NCBI RefSeq assembly: GCF_013260645.1 | Contig: NZ_CP053921.1 | Coordinates: forward strand, 1,495,763 to 1,559,762 | Reading direction: 5' to 3' | Source of the DNA: Erythrobacter mangrovi | GTDB taxonomy: Bacteria; Pseudomonadota; Alphaproteobacteria; Sphingomonadales; Sphingomonadaceae | DNA: 64,000 nt | Shown: positions 33,354-41,864 of the stretch, piece by piece | Layout: each line of letters starts with the position of its first letter | Numbering within the stretch: the first letter of the stretch is position 1 | Notes under the pieces: model-generated | What the model saw: only the letters and a program-made list of their open reading frames with translations | Databases searched by the model: none | What the model was told of the DNA's origin: nothing | Made by a program: the position numbers and the translations under genes

Positions 33354-33393
33354 TTTCCTACGTGTTCCTTATTTGTTCTTTTTCCTTTCCTAC
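33354..33393 (-). repeat. Pair of GTAGGAAA octamers flanking an SOS box
   Basis: TTTCCTAC at 33354-33361 and 33386-33393 are direct repeats 32 bp apart, about three helical turns, and enclose the GTTC-N7-GTTC box at 33364-33378. The arrangement suits cooperative binding by one protein on one face of the helix. Confidence 0.5.
33364..33378. promoter_or_regulatory. SOS (LexA-type) box upstream of the divergent regulator
   Basis: GTTCCTTATTTGTTC, an exact GTTC-N7-GTTC match, 12 of 15 bases identical to the box at the S24 repressor promoter. It lies 74 bp before the gene at 33453. Confidence 0.6.
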
Positions 33394-33452
33394 AGTTTGA
33401 CGCGTCGCCTAGCCTGTTGGTGATTCGCTGAAGATCACCGGAAGCAGGAACA

Positions 33453-33914
33453 ATGGCGCGAAACACAAACGACAAATGGGAAGAACTATCGCGAGGAGTC
33501 GCCGCTTTCCTCGACCATGCCGTGGACGAAAGTGGCAAGTCCCGGCGGACGATTGCCGCACAGACGAATATCAACAAGGACGCGCTCCGACGCATCCTCG
33601 CCGGGACAAGGTCAGCCACACTGCCAGAGGCGCTGGCCATCCTTGACGCGAGCGGACACGCGCCGCGCACCTCCCTGATGCTGGCACTCGCGGGGTACTC
33701 GCAGCGTAGCAAGGATTGGCAGAATAGCGGCGTGCTGGAATTTCTTGAAACCTTCATAAGCGAGTTGCCGTCTGCTTTGGATCAAGCGCTGGGCCAGAGG
33801 CTGCTCGATGTGAGACCGCGCTGGGCAAAGGGGACCGCGCACCGCACCGCCGGTCTCCTGTCGGATCACCTCGCGCAACTGGAGCGGCAGGATGAACAAA
33901 GCTTCGCTCTCTGA
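33453..33914 (+). CDS. Putative helix-turn-helix regulator divergent from tra
   Basis: A 153-residue protein. Residues about 28-75 (SRRTIAAQTNINKDALRRIL, then LPEALAILDASG) have the pattern of an XRE/lambda-repressor-like helix-turn-helix; the C-terminal part is helical and unassigned. It starts from the tra regulatory region, opposite traA, so it is a candidate regulator of conjugation. AGGA precedes the ATG. No named family recognised. Confidence 0.65.
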   Translation: MARNTNDKWEELSRGVAAFLDHAVDESGKSRRTIAAQTNINKDALRRILAGTRSATLPEALAILDASGHAPRTSLMLALAGYSQRSKDWQNSGVLEFLETFISELPSALDQALGQRLLDVRPRWAKGTAHRTAGLLSDHLAQLERQDEQSFAL

Positions 33915-34182
33915 AATGACGACTGGTATCGAAACGGACGCGGAAGCCGTTCCTGTCGAGCCAACGCCAGACCGGCTCATTCGTCTTCCCGAGGTCATGG
34001 CGCGCGTGGGCCTGCGCCGAACGGCAATCTATCAGCGGATGCGCGAAGGCCGTTTTCCAAAGTCGCGTTCGCTCGGTCCCCGTTGCACGGTTTGGGTCGA
34101 AGCCGAGATCGATGACTGGATTGGTTCTGTTGTCGAACGCACCGACGAGATATGTCAGAACACGCCCCGAATTTCGAGATGA
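33892..34182 (+). CDS. AlpA-family DNA-binding protein
   Basis: A 96-residue protein with a winged-helix AlpA/MerR-like motif: RLIRLPEVMARVGLRRTAIYQ, then REGRFPKSRSLGPRCTVWVEAEIDDWI. AlpA proteins commonly control integrase or excision genes of mobile elements. It overlaps the upstream regulator by 23 bp with GGAG in front of the ATG, so the two are co-expressed. A later ATG at 33916 is possible. Confidence 0.8.
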   Translation: MNKASLSEMTTGIETDAEAVPVEPTPDRLIRLPEVMARVGLRRTAIYQRMREGRFPKSRSLGPRCTVWVEAEIDDWIGSVVERTDEICQNTPRISR

Positions 34183-34229
34183 TCATGGTTTGCGTCCCGT
34201 CACCGCTCGAATAAACGCGCGCTGTCCCG

Positions 34230-34616
34230 CTAGCCGGAAAGCACTTCGATTATCCGGCATTCGCCAACCGCTCCGTGCTGGCAGTCGTCGACCATATGGC
34301 GCAGTTCGGTTCGCAGTTTTCGCAAGTCACCAAGCTTCCGATCCACTTCGCGTAGGTGGAGGCTGGCAATAGAGTCCACGGCTTCGCACGATTGCGATGG
34401 ATCATCCGACAAAGAAAGCAATTGGCGCACCTCCGCCATGGTGAAGCCAAGGTCGCGTGCGCGGCGGATAAACCGCAATCTGGCCAATTCGGTCGAACCA
34501 TAGTCCCGGTAGTTTCCGGCGGTGCGTGGTGGTTCCTCCAGCAATCCGGTCCGTTCGTAGTAGCGGATCGTTTCGGCGGTCGTGCCGGTCTTCCGCGCCA
34601 GGGCACCAATCTTCAT
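34230..34616 (-). CDS. MerR-family heavy-metal regulator (CadR/PbrR/ZntR-like)
   Basis: Metal-responsive activator/repressor, 128 residues. The N-terminal winged helix (MKIGALARKTGTTAETIRYYE) is followed by the dimerisation helix. The metal site is predicted from C77, C112 and C120; the pattern matches CadR (C77, C112, C119) and PbrR/ZntR rather than CueR or MerR, so Cd, Pb or Zn is the likely inducer. It is divergent from the efflux operon starting at 34699 and shares its promoter region. The internal start (ATG at 34616) is used because upstream codons do not resemble the family. Confidence 0.9.
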   Translation of the reverse strand: MKIGALARKTGTTAETIRYYERTGLLEEPPRTAGNYRDYGSTELARLRFIRRARDLGFTMAEVRQLLSLSDDPSQSCEAVDSIASLHLREVDRKLGDLRKLRTELRHMVDDCQHGAVGECRIIEVLSG

Positions 34617-34632
34617 GGGTTTCTCGCAATGC

Positions 34633-34663
34633 TTGACCTTGTAGCCACTACAAGGTGCATAAG
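34633..34663 (+). promoter_or_regulatory. MerR-type promoter with 19-bp spacer and operator
   Basis: -35 TTGACC (34633-34638), 19-bp spacer, -10 CATAAG (34658-34663). Within it lies the perfect inverted repeat ACCTTGTAG-CCA-CTACAAGGT (34636-34656). An overlong spacer with a dyad between the elements is the hallmark of MerR-activated promoters. It drives the rightward czc operon. Confidence 0.8.
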
Positions 34664-34698
34664 ACGATTCGAAGATGCAAGCAGAACGGTAAAATCCT

Positions 34699-35061
34699 GT
34701 GGCAAAGAAGGACATTATTGAACTTATCGAAGCTGAGCGGTGCGTTTTCCGTGCCGCCAGGCAGTCTGGTGACCGGGCTTTGGCTTGGACCGCGCTCGAG
34801 CGGGAACATATTCTGGGCCAGGGCTTCTTCGGGCCGCACCTTCGTTCACATATGACGATGCTGGGCTATGCAGTTGAAACCCGCGATGGCCGCGAAGTTC
34901 TGGGGCAGGTCATACGTCTTGCGCTCGCTCCCCTTGGCAATCTCACCGGACGGCTCCCCTGGGGCAATACCGGACGCGCAAACGTGAGCGCATTCGCGCC
35001 AATGCCATACCCGGACGACCTCGCGGAGGTTTTCACCATCTCTTCGGACGAGGTTCGCTAG
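34699..35061 (+). CDS. DUF3703 family protein
   Basis: A 120-residue protein starting with GTG. The segment ALEREHILGQGFFGPHLRSHMTML and the C-terminal GRLPWGNTGRANVSAFAPMPYP are the DUF3703 signature. The family is repeatedly found next to metal efflux operons but has no known function. First gene after the MerR-type promoter, 8 bp before a methyltransferase. Confidence 0.85.
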   Translation: MAKKDIIELIEAERCVFRAARQSGDRALAWTALEREHILGQGFFGPHLRSHMTMLGYAVETRDGREVLGQVIRLALAPLGNLTGRLPWGNTGRANVSAFAPMPYPDDLAEVFTISSDEVR

Positions 35062-35069
35062 CACGCGCC

Positions 35070-35714
35070 ATGGCAATTCTATCCAACGAACAGGTTGAAC
35101 GTCTCTACGACAAGACCGCGGGAATCTATGACCGATTGGTGTCGGGGTTTCGGTGGGCCGGTCTTGGTCGCTGGCGACGCGATCTGGTTAACCGGCTTGA
35201 ACTCAACGCCGGTGACCATGTGATCGATCTATGTGCTGGCACCGGCGCAAACCTCGCGTTTCTGCTTGAGAGAGTAGGACCAAGCGGCAAGGTGACGCTG
35301 GTCGACCTTTCGCAAGGCATGCTCGACCAAGCCCGTCGACGAGCGAAGCGCCTGCGAGCTAGCAATGTCGAATTTGTGCAGTCAGACGTAGCCGCCTTCC
35401 GCTTTCCGAGCGAGACCAGCGCAGTCATCAGCACCTTTGGACTGGAAATGCCACCTGACTACGCCGCGATCATCGAGCGCGCCTCAGCTGCTCTCCCGAC
35501 GGGTGGCCGGATGGCCCTGCTTGGCCTGAAGCACCCCGAGCGCTGGCCGCGATGGCTGATTGAAATCGGCATAGTGCTGACCAAACCATTTGGTGTGGCG
35601 CGGGAATATGAAGAGTTCCGCCCTTGGCTTCCAGCACGCAAAGTTTTGCGCGAAGTTCATTTCCGCGAGTTTCTGGCCGGTTGTGCGTATGAATTCGTCG
35701 GTGCCAAATCGTGA
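35070..35714 (+). CDS. Class I SAM-dependent methyltransferase
   Basis: A 214-residue methyltransferase of the UbiE/phosphatidylethanolamine methyltransferase type. Motif I is VIDLCAGTGANLAF, the acidic end of strand 2 is TLVDLSQGML, and a post-I VEFVQSDVAAFRF segment follows. It lacks the cysteines of ArsM, so arsenic methylation is not suggested. The C-terminal part may be membrane-proximal (WPRWLIEIGIVLTKPFG). Its place between DUF3703 and the efflux genes points to a role in the metal response, perhaps envelope lipid modification, but that is inference. Confidence 0.82.
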   Translation: MAILSNEQVERLYDKTAGIYDRLVSGFRWAGLGRWRRDLVNRLELNAGDHVIDLCAGTGANLAFLLERVGPSGKVTLVDLSQGMLDQARRRAKRLRASNVEFVQSDVAAFRFPSETSAVISTFGLEMPPDYAAIIERASAALPTGGRMALLGLKHPERWPRWLIEIGIVLTKPFGVAREYEEFRPWLPARKVLREVHFREFLAGCAYEFVGAKS

Positions 35715-35785
35715 TCATGAAAAGACAAGCGCTCAGACAGCCGTGGTTGCGCAAGCTTTGCAAGGCTCCTAAAGGGTTGAGTAAC

Positions 35786-36130
35786 ATGCCGCGTCTTGTG
35801 TTCCCCTTCCTTGCGATCATCGCCATTCTTTTCGGTAGTGTCCTATCGTTACCTGACGCGCATGCTTCAGAAGGCGAAAGCTTCGTTCATGCGGCCGATC
35901 ACGTTTATGCGCATGGGGCGGACCACTTCGATAGCAATGATCCCGAGCCGGACCATGATGGTCAGGACCATTCGGCAACGCATCATCACAATTGCAGCTT
36001 CAGCCTCGCCGATAGTGGAGTGTTCCTGGGGTCGCCCTTTGCGCGCACGAATAGCCTGAAGGGTCCGCTGGCGACTTCGATGCTCACCTCGCGCGCGCCG
36101 CCGGTTCTGATCCAACCTCCCAAAGCCTGA
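35786..36130 (+). CDS. Small His/Asp-rich periplasmic protein
   Basis: A 114-residue protein with a signal peptide (FPFLAIIAILFGSVLSL...AHA). The mature part is rich in His and Asp (HAADHVYAHGADHFD, HDGQDHSATHHHN), suitable for Zn/Co/Cd binding in the periplasm. It directly precedes the CzcC-like gene. The ATG at 35786 gives the clean signal peptide; earlier in-frame starts (35711, 35717) would add a basic 25-residue extension. Confidence 0.65.
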   Translation: MPRLVFPFLAIIAILFGSVLSLPDAHASEGESFVHAADHVYAHGADHFDSNDPEPDHDGQDHSATHHHNCSFSLADSGVFLGSPFARTNSLKGPLATSMLTSRAPPVLIQPPKA

Positions 36131-36194
36131 CAGCAAATCATGTGCGAGTGCGCCTGCGCGTGCGCTCGATTGGTTTCAGTCAGGAGATACAATA

Positions 36195-37433
36195 ATGCGG
36201 TGCTTTGCACTGGCCGCGGCCTTGATTGCCGTGTCCACGGGTTCGCCAGTATTGGCACAGGAAACAGTTACACTCGAGGAAGCGCTCGCTCGAGCGGGCG
36301 TCGGCATTGAAGGGGAAGATGACCCTTCCAGCAATCCCCGGGTTTACGGCCCTCAGGCGGAGGCCGAAGCCGCGCGTGCGGCTATCGACCAAGCACGCCT
36401 CCGACCCAATCCCGAGCTATCGCTCGAGGCCGAGAACATCGCGGGCTCCGGCGCTTTCTCCGGGCTGCGGTCGACCGAATATACCCTAGCGATCGGTCAG
36501 CCGCTCGAACTCGGCGGCAAGCGAAGCGCACGCATCGCGAGCGCACGCGCATCGTCCGATTTCGCCGGCTTGCAGAGCGAATTTGCCTTGTCGCAACTCG
36601 CTTTGGGGGTGCGCGAGCGTTATGTGCAGGCTGTCGCCGCAGGCCAACGCCTCGTTCTCGCGCGGGAAATCGTCGAGCGAAACCGTGAACTGACGCGGAT
36701 CGCCAACGTGCTTGTAGAGGTCGGGCGGGAGCCGCCTCTTCGAGCTATGCGTGCACAAGCTACGCTTGCCGAGGCGGAGGCCGAATTGCAGGCTGCACAA
36801 GCAGACGATTTAGCAGCACGTCAGGCGCTCGCGGCTCTCTGGGTATCCGGACAGCCCAATCCCGCAGTATCGAACGTCTTTCCTGACTTATCGCCGCCCC
36901 TTGCACCGCCGGTTTCCGAAAATCCGTTGCAACTGCGCATTGCGGGCGCTCGAACCAGCTTTGCTGAAGCCGAAATTGCGCGTGAGCGCTCGCTTGGCGT
37001 TCCCGACCCAACGCTGTCGGCAGGCGTGCGCCGTTTTGAGGAAAGCAACGATCAAGCGTTCATCGTCGGGATTTCCATTCCGCTTCCCTTTCGCAACCGC
37101 AACCAGGGCAACATCGCAGCCGCCGAGGCGCAATACCGCGCGGCAAGCGCGAGCGAGGCGATAGCCGAGGCGGACTACCGCGTGGAGTTCGAGCGGACGC
37201 GAACGCTTTATCTGGCCGCCGAAACGCGTGTGGAGACCCTCTCCAGCGCATCCCTGCCGCAGGCTGAGGAAGCGCTCAGGCTCGTCGAAATCGGCTACCG
37301 CAATGGCAGATTTCCGCTGATCGAAGTTCTGGCGGCTGCCGAAGCGCGCGACGCCATTCGTGAAAATCTGATTCAGGCAGAAGAGACCCGCGGCCTGCTC
37401 GCGGCGCGGCTCATCTGGCTCAACGCACAGTGA
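36195..37433 (+). CDS. czcC: CzcC-like outer-membrane efflux channel (TolC family)
   Basis: Outer-membrane component of a heavy-metal RND (CBA) system. A 412-residue protein with a signal peptide ending SPVLA; two OEP repeats with alternating helical hairpins (REIVERNRELTRIANVLVEVG and LRIAGARTSFAEAEIARERSL) and a C-terminal LVEIGYRNGRFPLIEVLAA, a hallmark of CzcC/CusC. AGGAG lies 9 bp upstream. It overlaps the adaptor gene by 4 bp. Confidence 0.88.
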   Translation: MRCFALAAALIAVSTGSPVLAQETVTLEEALARAGVGIEGEDDPSSNPRVYGPQAEAEAARAAIDQARLRPNPELSLEAENIAGSGAFSGLRSTEYTLAIGQPLELGGKRSARIASARASSDFAGLQSEFALSQLALGVRERYVQAVAAGQRLVLAREIVERNRELTRIANVLVEVGREPPLRAMRAQATLAEAEAELQAAQADDLAARQALAALWVSGQPNPAVSNVFPDLSPPLAPPVSENPLQLRIAGARTSFAEAEIARERSLGVPDPTLSAGVRRFEESNDQAFIVGISIPLPFRNRNQGNIAAAEAQYRAASASEAIAEADYRVEFERTRTLYLAAETRVETLSSASLPQAEEALRLVEIGYRNGRFPLIEVLAAAEARDAIRENLIQAEETRGLLAARLIWLNAQ

Positions 37434-38596
37434 GGCCCATTTCCATGGAACGTAGCCATTTGATCGCCGTAAGCGGCGTCCTGATCTTGCTGGCCGCCTT
37501 GGCCTCGGTCTTCTGGCCCGCTGACTCAAACGGACCCGACCAGCAAGCGGAACAAGTTGAAAAGAGCGAAGTCCCCGAAGGCGTTCTGCTGATCGACGAG
37601 AAGCAGATCGCAGCTTCGTCGATAGAAATCGAAGCTGTCCAATTCGGCGCAGCAACGGAGCTTGTATTCCCAGCGACCGTCGCCGCGGCGCCGAATGCCA
37701 GCGCACGGATCGATGCGCGTGCATCCGGTGTGGTGAAGAGCGTGAACAAGATGCTTGGCGATTATGTCAGGCAGGGGGAGGTGATCGCGCGGATCGAGAG
37801 CGCTGATGCTGCCGGACTGGCTGCGCAGGTCGCTGCCGCGCGTGCGCGGGTCAATGAACTGTCTGCGCTCTACGACCGCGAAAAGCGGCTGTTCGAGGCC
37901 AATGTGACGGCCCGGCAGGATCTCGAAGCGGCGCAGGCCAATCTGCAAGTGGCAAGATCGGAGCTGTCACGCGCACAAGCCGCATCCGCTGCTGCTGGTG
38001 TCAGCGGGGATGGGCGTTCGCTGGCCGTGACGAGTCCGATTTCAGGGCAGATCACCAGCGCGCCGATCGTGCTTGGCTCCTACGTCTCCGCCGGTGAAGA
38101 GATGTTCCAGATCGTGAACGCGAGCGGCTTGCAGGTGCAGGTCGCCTTGCCTGCCAGCGATGCTGCGAGAATTCGGCCGGGCGATGAAGCTACGTTGGAG
38201 CTCGGGCAGGACCGGGAGATCGGCGGACGTGTGCGCTCGGTGACCCCGGCACTCGATCCGGAAAGCCGTAGCGCGACAGCGATAATCTCACTCGCCGGAG
38301 CGGTCCCTGGATTGCAGCCAGGCGCATTCTTGCAGGCGCGCATCCGACCCTCAGGTGAAACCGATGCGACCTCGATCTCGGTGCCTGAATCCGCAGTTCA
38401 GATGGTCGAAGGCCGTGAAGTCGTGTTCGTTCGCACGCGTACCGGGTTTCGGGCGATGCCTGTCGTGACGGGATCGCGCTCGGGAGGGCGCATCGTGATC
38501 GAGTCCGGATTGCAGAATGGCCAGCGGATCGCGACCGAAAACGCCTTCCTACTCAAAGCCGAACTCGGAAAAGAGGAGGCCGAACATGGACATTGA
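37430..38596 (+). CDS. czcB: CzcB-like periplasmic adaptor
   Basis: Membrane-fusion subunit, 388 residues. One N-terminal anchor helix (AVSGVLILLAALASVFW), lipoyl half-motifs (ARASGVVKSVNKMLGDYVRQG and AVTSPISGQITSAPIVLGSYV), an intervening helical hairpin and the C-terminal beta domains. There is no His-rich N-terminal extension as in C. metallidurans CzcB. It overlaps czcC by 4 bp and czcA by 11 bp. An internal ATG at 37445 is an alternative start. Confidence 0.88.
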   Translation: MRPISMERSHLIAVSGVLILLAALASVFWPADSNGPDQQAEQVEKSEVPEGVLLIDEKQIAASSIEIEAVQFGAATELVFPATVAAAPNASARIDARASGVVKSVNKMLGDYVRQGEVIARIESADAAGLAAQVAAARARVNELSALYDREKRLFEANVTARQDLEAAQANLQVARSELSRAQAASAAAGVSGDGRSLAVTSPISGQITSAPIVLGSYVSAGEEMFQIVNASGLQVQVALPASDAARIRPGDEATLELGQDREIGGRVRSVTPALDPESRSATAIISLAGAVPGLQPGAFLQARIRPSGETDATSISVPESAVQMVEGREVVFVRTRTGFRAMPVVTGSRSGGRIVIESGLQNGQRIATENAFLLKAELGKEEAEHGH

Positions 38597-41500
38597 TCGG
38601 TCTGAAAGCGGTTTCGAGGAGGAGCGCAGCAGCCATGATGGCCTGATTGGCGGCGTCCTTGACTGGTCGGTGCGCAATCGCTGGGCGGTCGTAGCCCTTG
38701 CCCTAGGTGTTGCCATTTGGGGCGCGTTCAATCTAGCAAAACTGCCGATTGATGCGGTGCCGGACATCACCAATGTTCAGGTGCAGATAAACACCGAGGC
38801 ACCGGCCCTCTCGCCCTCGCAGATCGAAACGCAGGTAACCTTCCCTGTCGAAACCGGACTAGCCGGTATCGAGGGACTTGAGATGACCCGCTCGATCTCG
38901 CGTAACGGCTTCAGCCAGGTCACCGCGATCTTCGAAGAAGGCACCGACATCTACTTTGCCCGGTCGCAGGTCGAAGAGAGGATCGCCAACCTGGCCTCTT
39001 CGCTTCCTGCAGGTGCGGAGCCGTCAATGGGTCCGATTGCAACCGGTCTCGGCGAGGTGTTGATGTATACCATCGAATTCGAGCATCCGGGTGGAACCGA
39101 TGCGCCCAAGGGTGGTGCTGTTGGCTGGCAGAAGGACGGCAGCTTTCTCACGGACCGGGGCGAGCGATTGGACACGGCGGTGGCAAGAGCCGCCTATCTG
39201 CGCACGGTACAGGATTGGGTTGTCGCGCCGCTGATGCGTACGGCCGACGGCGTGGCGGGCGTGGACTCGATCGGTGGCTTTGAGAAGCAGTACCTGGTGC
39301 AGCCAGACCCCGACCGCCTCAACGGCTACGGCGTTTCGCTCGACCAGCTGATTACCGCGCTCGAAGCGGCGAACCAAGCCGAAGGCGCCAACTTTGTCGA
39401 AAGGGCTGGCGAAGCTCTTCTTGCACGGGTCGATTCCCGGCTGAATTCCGTAGAAGACATTGCGCAGGCAGTGGTGGCAACGCGCGAAGGTGTGCCGATC
39501 CGCGTCGGCGACGTGGCAACGGTCGAGATTGGCGGCGATCTCCGCACTGGTGCAGCCTCGCTGAATGGCGAGGAAGCCGTCGTGGGTACTGTGCTGATGC
39601 GCGCAGGCGAAAACAGCCGCACCGTAGCTGCGGGTGCTGCCGACAGGCTCGACGAGGTACGGTCGTCGCTTCCAGCAGGAGTTGAGGCGGAGATCGTCTA
39701 CAACCGTTCGACACTCGTCGATGCGACCATCGTGACGGTACGCAACAACCTTGTCGAGGGCGCGCTTCTCGTCATCGTTATTTTGTTCTTGCTGCTTGGA
39801 AACATCCGCGCCGCGATCATTGCAGCTCTGGTCATCCCTTTGTCGATGCTGATGGCAGCTATTGGCATGAACCGGCTTGGCGTATCTGGCAATCTGATGA
39901 GTCTTGGTGCGCTTGATTTCGGCCTGATTGTCGATGGCGCTGTAATCATCGTCGAAAACAGCATCGCGCGCCTCGCCGCAAGGCAGGAGCACGAGGGACG
40001 TTTGCTCACACTGCGCGAACGCCTTGCCGAGACGCGGGCAGCGGCGCATGAGATGATCAAGCCAACGGTGTATGGCCAGGCGATCATCTTTCTGGTTTTT
40101 GCGCCACTCCTCACCTTCACCGGGGTTGAGGGCAAGACATTTTCGCCCATGGCCATCACGGTGATGCTGGCACTTGCCTCGGCATTCATCCTCTCGCTCA
40201 CGTTCGTCCCCGCGATGATCGCTCTCTTGCTGAACAAGAAAATCAACGAACAGGAAGCAAAGCCCATCCGAATGACAAAGGAGCGCTATGGTCCGCTGCT
40301 GCGCAGAGCGCTTGCCCGTCCATGGCCTGTCATCGGTACCGGAGTCGGCGTGTTCGCGCTCGCGGCGCTTGTCTTCAGCTTCATCGGCAGCGAATTTACA
40401 CCGCAGCTCGACGAGCGTGATCTGGCTGTCCAGTCATTGCGTATTCCTTCCACCCCACTGGAGCAGTCGCTTACAATGCAGCGCCAGGTTGAAGCGCGAT
40501 TGAAGCAATTCCCGCAGGTTGAGCTGGTATTTTCGCGCACCGGCACGGCAGAGGTCGCGACCGACCCCATGCCGCCGAACATCTCGGATGCCTATGTTAT
40601 CCTCAAACCGCGCGAAGAATGGCCTGACCCCTCGCTGTCTAAGGATCAACTTGTAAGCGAGATGGAAGAGGCGCTCGGCAATCTCGTTGGCAATCTCTAT
40701 GAATTCAGCCAGCCCATCGAGCTGCGCTTTAACGAGCTTATCGCAGGCGTTCGCGGCGATGTCGCGATCAAACTCTACGGCGATGATCTCACGGCCATGA
40801 CTGCGGCTGCAAACCAGGTCGCGGTCGTGCTCCGCGGTGTCGAGGGCGCGGCCGATGTGAAGGTCCAGCAGGTTTCGGGTTTTCCGACGCTCGATATAGC
40901 CTTCGATAGGCCAACGATTGCGCGCTACGGCCTCACGGTCGAAGACGTGGCGCAGTCCGTTGCCATAGCGCTTGGAGGTCGAAACGCAGGGCTGGTGTTC
41001 GAAGGCGATCGACGTTTCGATGTCGTGGTCAGGCTATCGGATGCAAATCGCAATGACTTCGACCAGCTCGGATCATTGCCGATCGTGCTTCCCAATGGAG
41101 GAACCGTGCCGTTGCGCGCAGTGGCAAAGTTTCAGGTGATCGATGGCTTGGCCGAGGTCCGGCGCGAGCAGGGTCGCCGGCTGGTGATTGTGTCCGCCAA
41201 CGTTCGTGAACGTGATCTTGGGTCATTCGTCGAGCAGGCACAGTCCGAGGTTGCCGCGAATGTTGATTTGCCGTCCGCATCGTTCATCGAATGGGGCGGT
41301 CAGTACCAGAACCTGCAACAGGCTCAGCAGCGTCTGCTGATCGTGGTTCCGCTCGCCTTCGGCGTCATCTTGTTGCTCCTGTATTTGGCGGTCGGCGGTT
41401 GGGTCCCTGCGCTGGCGGTGTTCAGCGCAATCCCTATGGCACTGGCTGGCGGGGTCTTTTTCCTGGCTCTGCGCGGCATGCCTTTTTCCATCTCGGCAGC

Positions 41501-41864
41501 GGTGGGGTTCATTGCTCTCTCCGGAGTTGCGACGCTGAACGGCCTCGTCATGATCACAGCGATCAAGCAGCGTCTCGAGCAAGGCTTGGAACTGGGCGAC
41601 GCGATCATCGAGGGCGCGATCGCGCGGCTGCGGCCGGTGTTGATGACAGCGCTAGTTGCATCGCTCGGCTTTGTTCCGATGGCGCTTGCGACGGGAACCG
41701 GGGCCGAAGTGCAACGTCCATTGGCTACGGTTGTCATTGGTGGGTTGATCACCGCCACCGCGCTCACCCTGTTCGTATTGCCTGCCATTGTAAGCCTGAT
41801 CTTCGCGAGAAAACCGCGCGCGACCCAGGTTGAGACATCAGCAGCAGCGAGGAGCGACAGCTAG
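38586..41864 (+). CDS. czcA: CzcA-like heavy-metal RND pump (HME family)
   Basis: Inner-membrane proton antiporter that exports divalent cations. A 1092-residue protein starting MDIDRSESGFEEER; the long upstream open frame belongs to czcB. HME signatures are KLPIDAVPDITNVQVQINT and helix 4 GLIVDGAVIIVEN with a single proton-relay Asp450 followed by Gly, the CzcA pattern for Zn/Co/Cd, unlike the copper CusA pattern. A 13-residue acidic N-terminal extension is unusual. It ends on the start codon of the ATPase gene (TAGTG overlap). Confidence 0.9.
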   Translation: MDIDRSESGFEEERSSHDGLIGGVLDWSVRNRWAVVALALGVAIWGAFNLAKLPIDAVPDITNVQVQINTEAPALSPSQIETQVTFPVETGLAGIEGLEMTRSISRNGFSQVTAIFEEGTDIYFARSQVEERIANLASSLPAGAEPSMGPIATGLGEVLMYTIEFEHPGGTDAPKGGAVGWQKDGSFLTDRGERLDTAVARAAYLRTVQDWVVAPLMRTADGVAGVDSIGGFEKQYLVQPDPDRLNGYGVSLDQLITALEAANQAEGANFVERAGEALLARVDSRLNSVEDIAQAVVATREGVPIRVGDVATVEIGGDLRTGAASLNGEEAVVGTVLMRAGENSRTVAAGAADRLDEVRSSLPAGVEAEIVYNRSTLVDATIVTVRNNLVEGALLVIVILFLLLGNIRAAIIAALVIPLSMLMAAIGMNRLGVSGNLMSLGALDFGLIVDGAVIIVENSIARLAARQEHEGRLLTLRERLAETRAAAHEMIKPTVYGQAIIFLVFAPLLTFTGVEGKTFSPMAITVMLALASAFILSLTFVPAMIALLLNKKINEQEAKPIRMTKERYGPLLRRALARPWPVIGTGVGVFALAALVFSFIGSEFTPQLDERDLAVQSLRIPSTPLEQSLTMQRQVEARLKQFPQVELVFSRTGTAEVATDPMPPNISDAYVILKPREEWPDPSLSKDQLVSEMEEALGNLVGNLYEFSQPIELRFNELIAGVRGDVAIKLYGDDLTAMTAAANQVAVVLRGVEGAADVKVQQVSGFPTLDIAFDRPTIARYGLTVEDVAQSVAIALGGRNAGLVFEGDRRFDVVVRLSDANRNDFDQLGSLPIVLPNGGTVPLRAVAKFQVIDGLAEVRREQGRRLVIVSANVRERDLGSFVEQAQSEVAANVDLPSASFIEWGGQYQNLQQAQQRLLIVVPLAFGVILLLLYLAVGGWVPALAVFSAIPMALAGGVFFLALRGMPFSISAAVGFIALSGVATLNGLVMITAIKQRLEQGLELGDAIIEGAIARLRPVLMTALVASLGFVPMALATGTGAEVQRPLATVVIGGLITATALTLFVLPAIVSLIFARKPRATQVETSAAARSDS

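Larger units (their letters stand above)
33090..33452. other. tra regulatory region, divergent intergenic
   Basis: No credible gene in 363 bases. It separates traA (leftward) from a helix-turn-helix gene (rightward) and carries two GTTC-N7-GTTC boxes, three GTAGGAAA octamers and T-rich runs. The central part (about 33180-33340) shows no recognised motif and could hold an oriT, but nothing in the sequence proves it. Confidence 0.6.

Noticed and set aside
38517..38585. Upstream extension of czcA
   Set aside because: It reads czcB's end in another frame; the ATG at 38586 begins the CzcA-like sequence.
40126..40132. TTGAGGG inside czcA
   Set aside because: The expected -10 position reads CCATGG; it is coding sequence.
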